64,000 bases of DNA from assembly GCF_040545475.1 (NCBI RefSeq), contig NZ_JBEPMA010000001.1:248001-312000 (forward strand). Direction: 5' to 3'. Position numbers and translations under genes: made by a program. Positions 7,273 to 16,957 of this stretch are shown here, in pieces. The number at the start of each line of letters is the position of its first letter. Positions within the stretch are counted from its first letter, which is position 1. This stretch comes from Peptoniphilus_A olsenii. Lineage in GTDB: Bacteria > Bacillota > Clostridia > Tissierellales > Peptoniphilaceae. A model generated the notes under the pieces. It was not told the origin of the DNA. It did no database searches and saw only the letters and a program-made list of their open reading frames with translations.

Positions 7273-9885
7273 TTATAACAACTCTTCAAGCTTATCTAAA
7301 GCATCTTGAACCTTATCTAAATCTTTGGCACCAGCAGTAGCCATGTCATTTCTACCGCCGCCACCACCACCAGCAACTTTTGCAATTTCCTTTATTAGTT
7401 TGCCAGCAAAGATATTCTTTTCAACTAAATCTTTAGAAACAGCGCACACAAAATTAATTTTATCTCCATTAACTGTTGCAAATAATACAACGACAGAGCC
7501 TACTTTATCCCTAACTTCATCAGCTAAATCACGCAATGTATTGACATCTACATTATCAAACTTTTGTGTCACATAAGAGATACCATTTTTTTCTTTCACA
7601 TTATCAGATATACCAGAAAGTTTATCCTTAGCTAAAGAATGTTCTAATCTTTCAATTTCTTTATTTGCTTCTTTTAATTCTCTAATATTAGAACTAATCT
7701 TAGACATAACATCCTCTTTATTAGTTTTTAATTCAGTAGATATATTATCATAAATATTGTCTAAATTTTCTAAATAACTATAAACTTCTGGACCAGTAAT
7801 AGCTTCGATTCTCCTTACACCATTACTTATACCACCTTCGGAGAGGATTTTAAACATAGAAATTTCAGAAGTATTTGATACATGGGTTCCGCCACAAAGT
7901 TCTTTAGAAAAATTTCCCATACTTACAACTCTGACCATTTCTTCATATTTACTTTCGAATAGACCAATCGCACCCATTTCTTTGGCTTCATTAATGTTTG
8001 TTATACTTGTTGATACAGGTAAAGCTTCAAATATTTTTTCATTTACAATATTTTGGATTTCAATTAATTCATCTTTAGTAACTTGTTTAAAATGTGTAAA
8101 ATCAAAACGCATTCTATTATCCATAACCAAAGAACCTGCTTGATTTACATGAGTTCCTAATACTTCTTTTAATGCTTTATGAAGTAAATGTGTCGCGGAG
8201 TGATTTCTTCTTATATTATTTCTTCTATCTGTATCAATATTTGCTATAGCCTCTTTTTTTGTAACTGTTCCACTAGTTACTTCTCCAATGTGTAAGTGTA
8301 TATCATCTTTAGTTTTTTTTGTATCATTTACTCTAATTTCAAAAGAATTTGACCTTATAAATCCAGTATCACCAATTTGTCCTCCACTTTCACCATAAAA
8401 AGGAGTTTTGTCAAGAATTACAATGACTTTATCACCTTCAGTAACAGATTGGACTTCTTTATTTTCTTTTATTATTTTAAGTATTTGTGAACTACATTTA
8501 TTTTGTTCATATCCTACAAATTCATTTTTAAGTCCATCAAATAAATTATTATTGTTTTGGTTAGACCAACCTACATTTGAATCTTCTCTGGCACTTCTAG
8601 CTCTTTCTTTTTGCAAGTTCATCTCATTATTAAAACCAGCAATATCAACCTTTAGACCTTTTTCTTTTAAAATTTCTTCCGTCAAATCTATAGGGAAACC
8701 AAAAGTATCATATAATTTAAATGCATCTTCTCCTGACAAAGTCTCAAGTCCATTATTATTTAACTCACCGATTTTATCATTTAGTTTAACAAGACCTTGT
8801 TCTATTGTTTCAAGGAACTTCTCTTCTTCTCTTCTTATAATTTCTTTTATAGAATCTTTATTCTCAATAAGTTCCTTATATTCAGTACCCCAGGAATCAA
8901 TTACTAGATCTGCTACTTCGGATAAGAATGCTTTTTTAATTCCAAGTTTTCTCCCATGTCGAGCCGCTCTTCTTATTAATCTTCTTAAAACATATCCTCT
9001 ACCTTCATTGGATGGAACTATTGTGTCCGAAATCATAAAAGTCATAGCTCTTGTATGATCTGTAATAACTCTAAAGGAAATATCTAAATTTTCATCTTCA
9101 CCATATTTAAAAGATGAAATAGAACTAATCTTTTGAATTATATCTTTAATAGCATCTATTTCAAAGATATTATCAGTTTCTTGTAATACAGTAGCTATCC
9201 TCTCAAGACCCATACCTGTGTCAATATTTGGATGAGAAAGAGGATTGTAATTACCTTCTTCATCTTTATCGAATTGTGTAAAAACTAAATTCCACACTTC
9301 AATAAATCTATCTCCTTCTCCACCTGGTAGTTCATCTTTGGAACCATGCTCTAAACCTCTATCAACATATATTTCTGAGCAAGGACCACTAGGACCAACT
9401 TCAAGCTCCCAAAAATTATCTTCTTTACCCAATCTAATAATTTTTTCTTCAGGAATTCCTACTACATTCTTCCAAATATTATAAGCTTCATCATCTTCAT
9501 GAAAAACAGTAACCCATAAATCTTCTTTTGGAATTTCTAAATTAACTGTCAAAAATTCCCAAGCCCAAGGAATAATTTCATGTTTAAAATAATCACCAAA
9601 TGAAAAATTACCTAGCATTTCAAAGAAAGTCGCATGTCTATCTGTGAGACCAACATTATCAATATCACCAGTTCTTATACATTTTTGACAAGTTGTTACT
9701 CTTTTTGCTGGTGGAACCTCTTCACCAGTAAAGAATTTTTTCATTGGCGCCATTCCTGCACCTATCAATAAAAGTGATTTGTCATCTTTTGGAATCAAAG
9801 AAAAACTTGGCAGAATTAAATGTTTTTTTGATTCAAAAAATTTTAAATATTCCGTTCTAATATCATGTAATCCTAAAAATTTCAT
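7273..9885 (-). CDS. alaS: Alanyl-tRNA synthetase
   Basis: The 870-residue enzyme charges tRNA-Ala. The start at 9885 gives MKFLGLHDIRTEYLKFF with a GAGGTG site; a frame extending 15 codons upstream runs into a terminator hairpin and is rejected. The class II catalytic core is N-terminal (GNFSFGDYFK, motif 2 region). The editing domain has HSATHLLHKAL and the zinc-binding CGGTHV. The C-terminal C-Ala domain ends with a glycine-rich GGGGGGRNDMA patch. Length is normal. First gene of a long operon including ireB and ruvX. No T-box is present upstream; a promoter and a short hairpin lie there instead. Confidence 0.97.
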   Translation of the reverse strand: MKFLGLHDIRTEYLKFFESKKHLILPSFSLIPKDDKSLLLIGAGMAPMKKFFTGEEVPPAKRVTTCQKCIRTGDIDNVGLTDRHATFFEMLGNFSFGDYFKHEIIPWAWEFLTVNLEIPKEDLWVTVFHEDDEAYNIWKNVVGIPEEKIIRLGKEDNFWELEVGPSGPCSEIYVDRGLEHGSKDELPGGEGDRFIEVWNLVFTQFDKDEEGNYNPLSHPNIDTGMGLERIATVLQETDNIFEIDAIKDIIQKISSISSFKYGEDENLDISFRVITDHTRAMTFMISDTIVPSNEGRGYVLRRLIRRAARHGRKLGIKKAFLSEVADLVIDSWGTEYKELIENKDSIKEIIRREEEKFLETIEQGLVKLNDKIGELNNNGLETLSGEDAFKLYDTFGFPIDLTEEILKEKGLKVDIAGFNNEMNLQKERARSAREDSNVGWSNQNNNNLFDGLKNEFVGYEQNKCSSQILKIIKENKEVQSVTEGDKVIVILDKTPFYGESGGQIGDTGFIRSNSFEIRVNDTKKTKDDIHLHIGEVTSGTVTKKEAIANIDTDRRNNIRRNHSATHLLHKALKEVLGTHVNQAGSLVMDNRMRFDFTHFKQVTKDELIEIQNIVNEKIFEALPVSTSITNINEAKEMGAIGLFESKYEEMVRVVSMGNFSKELCGGTHVSNTSEISMFKILSEGGISNGVRRIEAITGPEVYSYLENLDNIYDNISTELKTNKEDVMSKISSNIRELKEANKEIERLEHSLAKDKLSGISDNVKEKNGISYVTQKFDNVDVNTLRDLADEVRDKVGSVVVLFATVNGDKINFVCAVSKDLVEKNIFAGKLIKEIAKVAGGGGGGRNDMATAGAKDLDKVQDALDKLEELL

Positions 9886-9901
9886 CAAGCACCTCATTAT
9901 T

Positions 9902-9926
9902 AAAAAACCTCCCATTCCCTGGGAGG
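9902..9926 (-). terminator. Intrinsic terminator just upstream of alaS
   Basis: CCTCCCA pairs with TGGGAGG around a 5-base loop and is followed by TTTTTT on the minus strand. It ends the preceding permease transcript. Because the alaS promoter lies upstream of it, the hairpin also occupies the first 5-30 bases of the alaS message. Confidence 0.8.
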
Positions 9927-9939
9927 ACATACTAATGTT

Positions 9940-9968
9940 ATTATAGTTATTTTACAAAAAAATGTCAA
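9940..9968 (-). promoter_or_regulatory. Consensus sigma-A promoter for alaS
   Basis: TTGACA at 9963-9968 and TATAAT at 9940-9945 on the minus strand have 17-base spacing. The -35 box directly follows the stop codon of the permease gene. Start of transcription is expected near 9932, just before the hairpin at 9902-9926. Confidence 0.85.
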
Positions 9969-11246
9969 TTATTCATGTCTTTCACTGTATTTGATTTTTA
10001 AAAAATCAATCAAAATACAAAATACAGAAACCACTGGTACAGAAATAACCATTCCCCAAACGCCAAAAATTCCTCCACCAATTATTATAGAAATTAGAAT
10101 CAATAGAGGATCGAGCCCTGTAGAATTCCCAATTAATTTCGGAGCTAGAATATTATTCTCTGCCCATTGTATTGTGACAAAAATTATAGTTACCCAAAAA
10201 GCTTTTACAGGCGAGTCCATAAAAGCAAATAAAACAGCAGGTAAATAACCTAAAAATGGTCCAATATATGGAATAATATCTGCCACACAAGTTATTAAAC
10301 CTATAACAATAGCAAAATCAACTCTAAGTATTAAAAGATAAATCATTGTTGCTACACCAACAAAAATAGCCATTAAAAGTCTACCTCTTATAAATTGTTG
10401 CAACGCTGTATCTATTCTCTTACCTAAATAAGTCACATCTCTCCTATACTTATTAGGAATTAATCTTCTCAATTTCAAATTAAATTTTTCTTTATCAACA
10501 GAAAAATAGAATGAGAAGATTAATATTAATATTATTCTAAGTGCATTGGTAAATAAAGCATATATTTTTGTTGCTATATTTCTAAGCGAATCTACTGCAG
10601 ACTTTTGCATAGTAGATATAATTTCATTAACCGTTTTATTTATCGAATTTAATATTCCAGTTATTGGGTCACTACCCTGAGTAACATTTATTTGATTAGT
10701 ATCATTATAAACGTTAAGAAAATTTTCTGGCATCTTTATATTAAATTTAGAAAAAACTCTAGTTAAAAAACTATTGGTCATTTTATTTAAAGAATCTAAC
10801 ATATCTGGTATTCTAGACAATAAATTAGAAAATTCTTGAATAGATTTTGGTATGACAGAAAATATTAATATACCGAATAATAACAACACAGAAATATATA
10901 CTATAATTACTCCAAATTTTCTTTTAATTCCTTTTCTCTCAAGAAAATTGACTAGAGGATCCATTATATATGCAAAAATTATAGCTATAATAACAGACGA
11001 TAGTGTATATCCAAGTATTGGATATTTACCAAAAATTATTCTTATTAAATATAGAGAAAGAACCCCTACAAAAAGCTTTACAACAATGCTTAAATCCATT
11101 TTCAATCTTTTATTTGGATCTATATATCTATTGCCGATATTTACCAAATAATAAATTGCTAAAAACATCAATAAAATGGCTAGTATTATTAAAGCATATG
11201 TCACAAATCTAGCTGTATTGGTATTTCCTGCAAACTGTTCTAACAT
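9969..11246 (-). CDS. AI-2E family transporter (YtvI/PerM-like permease)
   Basis: The 425-residue membrane protein has two N-terminal hydrophobic helices (about residues 15-35 and 50-70), further helices, a soluble central segment (residues about 130-220) and a C-terminal bundle containing YIGPFLGYLPAVLFA, a hallmark of the AI-2E/PerM family. Members export autoinducer-2 or act as sodium/proton antiporters or lipid-related permeases; substrate cannot be told from sequence. The gene sits between the second cysteine desulfurase and alaS and ends at the alaS promoter. It is 9 bases from the desulfurase gene, so it is probably the last gene of the SUF transcript. Confidence 0.85.
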   Translation of the reverse strand: MLEQFAGNTNTARFVTYALIILAILLMFLAIYYLVNIGNRYIDPNKRLKMDLSIVVKLFVGVLSLYLIRIIFGKYPILGYTLSSVIIAIIFAYIMDPLVNFLERKGIKRKFGVIIVYISVLLLFGILIFSVIPKSIQEFSNLLSRIPDMLDSLNKMTNSFLTRVFSKFNIKMPENFLNVYNDTNQINVTQGSDPITGILNSINKTVNEIISTMQKSAVDSLRNIATKIYALFTNALRIILILIFSFYFSVDKEKFNLKLRRLIPNKYRRDVTYLGKRIDTALQQFIRGRLLMAIFVGVATMIYLLILRVDFAIVIGLITCVADIIPYIGPFLGYLPAVLFAFMDSPVKAFWVTIIFVTIQWAENNILAPKLIGNSTGLDPLLILISIIIGGGIFGVWGMVISVPVVSVFCILIDFLKIKYSERHE

Positions 11247-11255
11247 ATTATTCTC

Positions 11256-12380
11256 CTAAAAGCTAAATTTTTTTATTCCCTCTTTTATTTTATCTACAAC
11301 TATATCACACTCTTCTTTTGTGTTATTGTGATTTAATGAAATTCTAATTGCAGATAAAGCTAAATCTTTATCTAATCCAATTGAGGTCAATACATATGAC
11401 GGTTCAATGCTTCCTGCCGCACATGCAGAACCTTGAGATACATATATATCAAACATATCTAAGAATTGTATCATTGTTTGTGGTTTGACATTTATTAAAG
11501 ATATGTTTATATTTCCTGGTAATCGATTTTCTATAGGACCATTTAAAATAACACCATCAATATTTAAAAGCTTATCTAACATATAATTTCTTAAATTTGT
11601 CGTATATTCTATATTATAATCTATATTTTTATATGACTCTTCTAACGCTATAGACAAGCCCACAATAGATGCCACATTTTCTGTAGAAGCCCTTTTATCT
11701 CTTTCTTGGGCTCCACCACTTATTAAAGAATTAATTCTCACATTATCCTTTATATATAATAATCCTATACCTTTTGGTGCACCAATTTTATGCCCAGACA
11801 TTGAGCACATACTGATATTTGGATTATCTAAAAAGAATTTAACATTCCCAAAGGCTTGTACAGCATCTGTATGGAACATGACATTTTTTTCATCACATAT
11901 TTTAGCAATATCATTTATTGGCTCAATAGTACCTATTTCATTATTAGCAAACATTATAGAAACTAAATTAGTGTCATTATTAATTTTATCTTTTAATTCA
12001 TCTAAGTCGACAAAACCATACTTGTCAACATTTAACAAATCAATCTTATGCCCTTTAGTTTTTAAATATTTTAAAGAGTTTAGAACAGCAGGATGTTCAA
12101 TTTGAGAAGATATAATGTGATTTATCTTATTGTTTACAACTGTCTCTTTTATAGCCCAATTATCTGCTTCGGTTCCAGATGAAGTAAAGTAAATTTCACT
12201 AGGCTTAACTTTTAAGATATCAGCAATTTTAATTCTAGAATTTTCTACAGCTGACCTTGATTTTTGACCTAATGAATAAATGCTCGAAGCATTCCCATAA
12301 TAATCAGTCAAATAAGGCATCATACTTTTTAAAACTTTTTCTGAAACCTTAGTAGTGGCAGCATTGTCCATGTAAATCAT
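11256..12380 (-). CDS. Class V aminotransferase, NifS/IscS-type cysteine desulfurase
   Basis: The 374-residue protein begins MIYMDNAATTKVSEKVL. The PLP lysine lies in SMSGHKIGAPKGIG, and the persulfide-forming cysteine lies in SQGSACAAGS, a group I (IscS/NifS) loop. Such enzymes move sulfur from cysteine to iron-sulfur clusters or thiolated tRNAs. It follows the Rrf2 regulator by 7 bases at the end of the SUF operon, which already encodes a group II SufS. The second enzyme may serve tRNA thiolation (it would partner a MnmA-type enzyme, not in this window) or cluster assembly. Assignment between IscS and a specialised NifS paralogue is open. Confidence 0.9.
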   Translation of the reverse strand: MIYMDNAATTKVSEKVLKSMMPYLTDYYGNASSIYSLGQKSRSAVENSRIKIADILKVKPSEIYFTSSGTEADNWAIKETVVNNKINHIISSQIEHPAVLNSLKYLKTKGHKIDLLNVDKYGFVDLDELKDKINNDTNLVSIMFANNEIGTIEPINDIAKICDEKNVMFHTDAVQAFGNVKFFLDNPNISMCSMSGHKIGAPKGIGLLYIKDNVRINSLISGGAQERDKRASTENVASIVGLSIALEESYKNIDYNIEYTTNLRNYMLDKLLNIDGVILNGPIENRLPGNINISLINVKPQTMIQFLDMFDIYVSQGSACAAGSIEPSYVLTSIGLDKDLALSAIRISLNHNNTKEECDIVVDKIKEGIKKFSF

Positions 12381-12387
12381 ATTTACC

Positions 12388-12783
12388 TCACATATCTTCT
12401 AATGTCATAGATTCCATGACATCTTCAATCCTGTTTTGTAATTTATAAAGAATATCTCTTGTAGCACAGGCTTCAAGTCTATCACAGCTTGTATTTTTCC
12501 CTGAATCGCAACAAGAAAGAGATATATCTCCTTCTAGAGCGTTAATAATCTCTCCTATTGCTATCTCTTTTGGCTCTCGTGCTAAAATATATCCACCACC
12601 TGCACCTCTAACAGATTTTACAAGACCGTTCTTTTTCAGCAATGAAAATAATTGTTCTAAATATGACTCAGATAGGTGTTCTTCTTTAGCGATATCCTTT
12701 AAAGCAATAGGTCCTTTACCTATATTCTCTTTTAAATTATACATGGCCATTAGACCATATCTACCTTTAGTAGAAAGTTTCAT
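12388..12783 (-). CDS. Rrf2/IscR-family transcriptional regulator
   Basis: The 131-residue protein starts MKLSTKGRYGLMAMYNL and has the Rrf2 winged helix (EEHLSESYLEQLFSLLKKNGLV, VRGAGGGYILAREP). Cysteines at 92, 100 and 106 correspond in spacing to the [2Fe-2S] ligands of IscR, with an extra cysteine at 91. It is therefore likely a cluster-sensing regulator rather than a CymR type, which lacks these cysteines. Placement inside the suf operon between sufU and a cysteine desulfurase suggests it controls the operon in response to cluster demand. I could not point to a convincing binding site upstream of sufC. Confidence 0.88.
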   Translation of the reverse strand: MKLSTKGRYGLMAMYNLKENIGKGPIALKDIAKEEHLSESYLEQLFSLLKKNGLVKSVRGAGGGYILAREPKEIAIGEIINALEGDISLSCCDSGKNTSCDRLEACATRDILYKLQNRIEDVMESMTLEDM

Positions 12784-12791
12784 TTTTCACC

Positions 12792-13247
12792 TCAATTAGG
12801 ATTAAAAGATCCTTCACTTTTATTATTGATTAATATATCTTTTAGAGTATACCAAGACAATACAGCACATTTAACTCTTGCTGGCAGATTTTTAATTGAT
12901 TCAAAAGCTATAGCATCATCTAAATCTTCAAGTTCATCAGGATCGGTAATCTCACCTTTAACCATTCCTATAAATTTATCTGCCATTGAAATAGCTTCTT
13001 CTACTTTCATGCCTTTAACTATATCGCACATAATTGAAGTAGACGCTTGTGAAATTGCACAACCATGTCCATTATAAGAAATATCTTTAATTATTCCATC
13101 TACAACATTTAATTGTAAAGTTATTTCATCGCCACAACTAGGATTGTGCCCTAATTCCTTGTGTGTATATTCTTCTAAATCTCTTCTATTATTTTTATTT
13201 CTAGAATGTTCTAAAATTAATTCAGTATAAATATTTTCAAGATTCAA
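12792..13247 (-). CDS. sufU: SufU iron-sulfur assembly sulfurtransferase
   Basis: The 151-residue protein has the NifU/IscU N-terminal fold with ligands C38 (NPSCGDE), D40, C63 (GHGCAIS) and C127 (VKCAVLSWY), matching the zinc site of Firmicute SufU. SufU accepts the persulfide from SufS and passes it to the SufBCD scaffold. The insertion between the second and third cysteine typical of SufU (residues about 78-105) is present, separating it from IscU. It overlaps the end of sufS by 11 bases. Confidence 0.93.
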   Translation of the reverse strand: MNLENIYTELILEHSRNKNNRRDLEEYTHKELGHNPSCGDEITLQLNVVDGIIKDISYNGHGCAISQASTSIMCDIVKGMKVEEAISMADKFIGMVKGEITDPDELEDLDDAIAFESIKNLPARVKCAVLSWYTLKDILINNKSEGSFNPN

Positions 13248-14478
13248 TTCCTAATAACCTCCTAACATCTTCTAGATGTCTAACAAAATAATCTATTTCT
13301 TCAATAGTATTATAAACCGCAAAGCTAGCTCTACAAGAAAAATTAGAGCCCAAATATCTATGCAATGGTTGTGCACAGTGATGCCCAGATCTGATAGCAA
13401 TTCCATAAGTATCTAGTATCGATGCTACATCATGAGGATGAGCTTCTTTGAAATTAAAAGATATTACGGGGGCCCTAGGAGTTTTTGGCGTAGTATAGAC
13501 TTCAAGATAATCTAGTTTTTTGAGCTTATCATAACAATAATCTGATAAATATGTTTCATATTCATCAATTCTCTCCATACCTATTCTTTCTATAAAATCA
13601 ATGGCTGAAGCTAAATTAACCGCACCTTCAACATTTGCTGTTCCCGCTTCAAACCTTTGGGGTGATGGTAAAAAAGTAGTTTTATCCTCATACACATACT
13701 CAATCATATCTCCACCTGATAAAAATGGTTCCATAGAATTAAGCAAATCCTCTTTTCCATATAATACACCAATTCCCATTGCAGAATACATTTTATGTCC
13801 GGAGAATACAAGAAAATCTACGTCCATATCAACTACGTTAACTTTTTTGTGTGGAACTAATTGAGCACCATCTAAAATAATTTTAGCATTAGAATTTTCA
13901 CGTGTATATTTAAAAATTTTATCTAAGTCTGGCATTGTACCAACGACATTTGAGGCTCCAGTTATTGATAATATTTTTGTCTTATTGCTTATCTTATCAG
14001 TTACTTCAGAAAAAGGAATTTGCATATCTTTATCTAAGTATAGATATTTTAATTTAGCACCAGTCTTTTGTGCTATTCGTTGCCAAGGGACTAAATTCGA
14101 ATGATGTTCCATAATAGATATTACTATTTCATCATCTTCAGTTAAATTATTCATTGCATAAGAGTAGGCAATAAGATTTAATGCCTCTGTTGAATTTCGT
14201 AAAAATACAATCTCATTAGAAGATTTAGCTCCTATAAATTCACCTACTTTTTTTCTTGCATTTTCATATACTTCAGTTGAAACCATTGCAAGATAGTGAG
14301 CTCCTCTATGAGGATTACCATTTTCGGTATTATAAAAGTTTTCTATGTTTTTTAATACCTCAATCGGTTTTTGTGTAGTAGCTCCATTATCTAAATAAAC
14401 TATATTTTTATTATTTGGTTTTAAATCTAGGAACGGAAATTCTGATCTAATTTGTTCTATCTCTTTTTTATTAAACAT
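13237..14478 (-). CDS. sufS: SufS cysteine desulfurase
   Basis: The 413-residue group II desulfurase contains YLDNGATTQKPIEVL near residue 28, the PLP lysine in FSGHKMYSAMG and the active cysteine in RSGHHCAQPLHRYLG. It converts cysteine to alanine and supplies sulfur to SufU. It overlaps sufD by 8 bases and sufU by 11, consistent with coupled translation in the order sufC-B-D-S-U. Confidence 0.95.
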   Translation of the reverse strand: MFNKKEIEQIRSEFPFLDLKPNNKNIVYLDNGATTQKPIEVLKNIENFYNTENGNPHRGAHYLAMVSTEVYENARKKVGEFIGAKSSNEIVFLRNSTEALNLIAYSYAMNNLTEDDEIVISIMEHHSNLVPWQRIAQKTGAKLKYLYLDKDMQIPFSEVTDKISNKTKILSITGASNVVGTMPDLDKIFKYTRENSNAKIILDGAQLVPHKKVNVVDMDVDFLVFSGHKMYSAMGIGVLYGKEDLLNSMEPFLSGGDMIEYVYEDKTTFLPSPQRFEAGTANVEGAVNLASAIDFIERIGMERIDEYETYLSDYCYDKLKKLDYLEVYTTPKTPRAPVISFNFKEAHPHDVASILDTYGIAIRSGHHCAQPLHRYLGSNFSCRASFAVYNTIEEIDYFVRHLEDVRRLLGIES

Positions 14479-15535
14479 TTAGTCCGCCTTCCTTAATAAT
14501 TTTTCTAACTGAGTGCCATACTTCATCTTCTAATTTGTCATCATTAATCATGTCAATTGCAGAAGAAAATTTTGATTCAACTATAAGTGCTTCTGCCTCT
14601 TCAAGACTAATACCTCGAGTCATTAGATAAAAAAGTTGATTCTTATCTAATTTCCCAGCACTTGATGCGTGATTACCAACAACATCATCTTCATGAGCAA
14701 GCATTAATGGCACTGAAGTTGAATGAACACTATCGTCAAGCAAAATAGTATATTCTTCTTCTGAACCAACCGCTCCACTAGCACCTTCTATAAATTGTAA
14801 ATTAGACTTGAAATTTTTAATAGATTTATCTTTTAAAGCTCCATTTACCATGATGTTAGATATAGTTTTTTTACCACTATGAATCATGTCATAATTCATA
14901 TTTAAATATTCATCTTTTTGTCCAAAATATATGGAATTTAGATTACCTTGGGAAGAATCTCCAATAAGCTCACACTTGTAATTTGTGTATAACTTACCTG
15001 CTCCCACTTCGTATTGATAGACATTTACTATTGCTCCTTCACAAGCATATATGCCTATAGATTCTAATGCCAGAGTATCTAAAGAGTCTCTTTGAATAAT
15101 AAATAAATCAACTACAGATTTTTCTTTAGCTAAAATTCTAATAACACTATTTCTAAATTTATTTAAATCTCCACTAGAAGTGTAGTCCAATACAAGCCTT
15201 ATTTTAGAATTTTTTTCAGCTACAATATCGTGCATATCAGATAAAGTATCATAGTCATCATCTAGCTCGAATAAATAAAGACCAAAGTCTTTTTTATCAT
15301 CTTTTCCTGCAATATAAGAATTATAATAGTTTAAATATTTTATATTTAAGTCCAAAGCTTCTTTGCTAATTCCATATTTTATCTTATCGAATTCATCTAT
15401 TTTAACATATTCATTATTGCCCTTTAATTTAAATTCTTTTTGAACTAAATTCGGAATACTAATTTCTGTATCATTTACTTTTAAAAAGTTAAATGTCTTA
15501 AAAGCAATCTCATTTCCTATTATACTAGCCTTCAT
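14471..15535 (-). CDS. sufD: SufD-like subunit of the SufBCD scaffold
   Basis: The 354-residue protein belongs to the SufBD beta-helix family. Its C-terminal region carries HSTSVPLMLAHEDDVVGNHASSAGKLDKNQ and LMTRGISLEEAEALI, near-duplicates of the SufB end. It is somewhat shorter than many SufD proteins and its N-terminal third is poorly conserved. SufB and SufD form the heterodimer on which clusters are built. It lies 9 bases after sufB. Confidence 0.9.
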   Translation of the reverse strand: MKASIIGNEIAFKTFNFLKVNDTEISIPNLVQKEFKLKGNNEYVKIDEFDKIKYGISKEALDLNIKYLNYYNSYIAGKDDKKDFGLYLFELDDDYDTLSDMHDIVAEKNSKIRLVLDYTSSGDLNKFRNSVIRILAKEKSVVDLFIIQRDSLDTLALESIGIYACEGAIVNVYQYEVGAGKLYTNYKCELIGDSSQGNLNSIYFGQKDEYLNMNYDMIHSGKKTISNIMVNGALKDKSIKNFKSNLQFIEGASGAVGSEEEYTILLDDSVHSTSVPLMLAHEDDVVGNHASSAGKLDKNQLFYLMTRGISLEEAEALIVESKFSSAIDMINDDKLEDEVWHSVRKIIKEGGLNV

Positions 15536-15544
15536 CTTATCTCC

Positions 15545-16957
15545 TTACCCTATAGATCCAACAAGTTCGAGATTAATCAGATTATTCATTTCAACTGCAT
15601 ATTCTAATGGTAATTCTTTAGCAATCGGTTCAGCAAAACCTCTTACCACCATTTGCTTTGCTTCTTCCTCTGAAATACCTCTAGTCATTAAATAAAATAT
15701 CACTGAATCGCTAATTCTACCAATTTTTGCTTCATGTCCCATATCTATGTCATTGTTTTTTATATTAATGGATGGAATAGTATCAGATCTTGACATAGAA
15801 TCTAACATCAAAGATTCACAGGAAGTTGAGTTCTTAGATCCATATGCATTTTCTCTAATATCAACAAGACCTCTGTATATAGCAACTCCTCCACTTTTAG
15901 ATATAGATTTTGTATTTATAGTTGATTTTGTATTTGGTGCAGCGTGTACAACTTGTGCTCCAGTATCTAAATTTTGGCCCTCACCAGCAAATGAAATACC
16001 TGTAAATTCACTTGAAGCATTTTCACCCATAAGAATTGACGCTGGATAAAGCATTGAAACTTTAGAACCAAATGAACCTGATACCCACTCAATTCTTCCA
16101 TTTTCTTCTACAATCGCACGCTTAGTATTTAGGTTATACATATTTCTAGACCAATTTTCTATTGTAGAATATCTTAGAGTTGAATTTTTCCCAACAAATA
16201 ACTCGACAGCACCAGCATGTAAGTTTACAACATTATATTTCGGTGCAGAACACCCTTCTATAAAATGGCAATAAGAGTCATCTTCTATTATAATCAAGGT
16301 ATGCTCAAATTGGCCCGCTCCAGGTGCATTTAATCTAAAATAAGACTGCAAAGGTATATCAACTTTAACCCCTTTTGGAACATATACAAATGATCCTCCA
16401 GACCAAACAGCATAGTGAAGGGCAGCATATTTATGAAGGTTTGGTGTTATACATTTTTGGAAATATTTATTCACGATTTCAGGATATTTTTTAAGCCCCG
16501 TTTCAAAATCAGTATATATAACTCCTTGGTCGAGAAGATGTTTTTGGATATTGTGATAGACAACTTCTGAATCGTATTGAGCTCCCACACCTGAAAGAAG
16601 TGATTCTTTTTCTGCCTCAGGTATACCAAGTTTGTCAAATGTATCTCTGATTTCATCGGGAACTTTATTCCAATCATCAGATAAATCTGCATCTGGTCTA
16701 ATATATGTTGTAATTTCATCAATATTTACTTCAGATAAATCAGGACCCCAAGTTGGATTTGATTTTTTATTAAAAATATCAAGAGCTTTTAATCTATAAT
16801 CAAGCATCCATTCAGGCTCTTCTTTTTCAGCAGAAATTTGTCTAATGATTTCTTCTGTTAAACCTTTTTCAGTTTTAGATCTAAAAGTAAATTCATTTTT
16901 AATATCATATACTCCACGATCCATCTCCTGCACTTGAGTTTTTTCTTTTTTACTCAA
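15545..16957 (-). CDS. sufB: SufB scaffold subunit
   Basis: The 470-residue protein matches SufB in full length (SGGSFVYVPKGVKVDIPLQSY, YCHFIEGCSAP, SKSGGVAIYRG, STSCESLMLD, DMGHEAKIGRIS). It forms the core of the SufBC2D complex, where the cluster is assembled. The start is TTG at 16957, directly adjoining the sufC stop and preceded by GAGGAGG; no better ATG is available. SufC drives it by ATP hydrolysis. Confidence 0.96.
   Translation of the reverse strand: MSKKEKTQVQEMDRGVYDIKNEFTFRSKTEKGLTEEIIRQISAEKEEPEWMLDYRLKALDIFNKKSNPTWGPDLSEVNIDEITTYIRPDADLSDDWNKVPDEIRDTFDKLGIPEAEKESLLSGVGAQYDSEVVYHNIQKHLLDQGVIYTDFETGLKKYPEIVNKYFQKCITPNLHKYAALHYAVWSGGSFVYVPKGVKVDIPLQSYFRLNAPGAGQFEHTLIIIEDDSYCHFIEGCSAPKYNVVNLHAGAVELFVGKNSTLRYSTIENWSRNMYNLNTKRAIVEENGRIEWVSGSFGSKVSMLYPASILMGENASSEFTGISFAGEGQNLDTGAQVVHAAPNTKSTINTKSISKSGGVAIYRGLVDIRENAYGSKNSTSCESLMLDSMSRSDTIPSINIKNNDIDMGHEAKIGRISDSVIFYLMTRGISEEEAKQMVVRGFAEPIAKELPLEYAVEMNNLINLELVGSIG

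Noticed and set aside
8408..9058. Long plus-strand frame of 216 codons
   Set aside because: It is antisense to alaS, with composition expected from the reverse strand of that gene.
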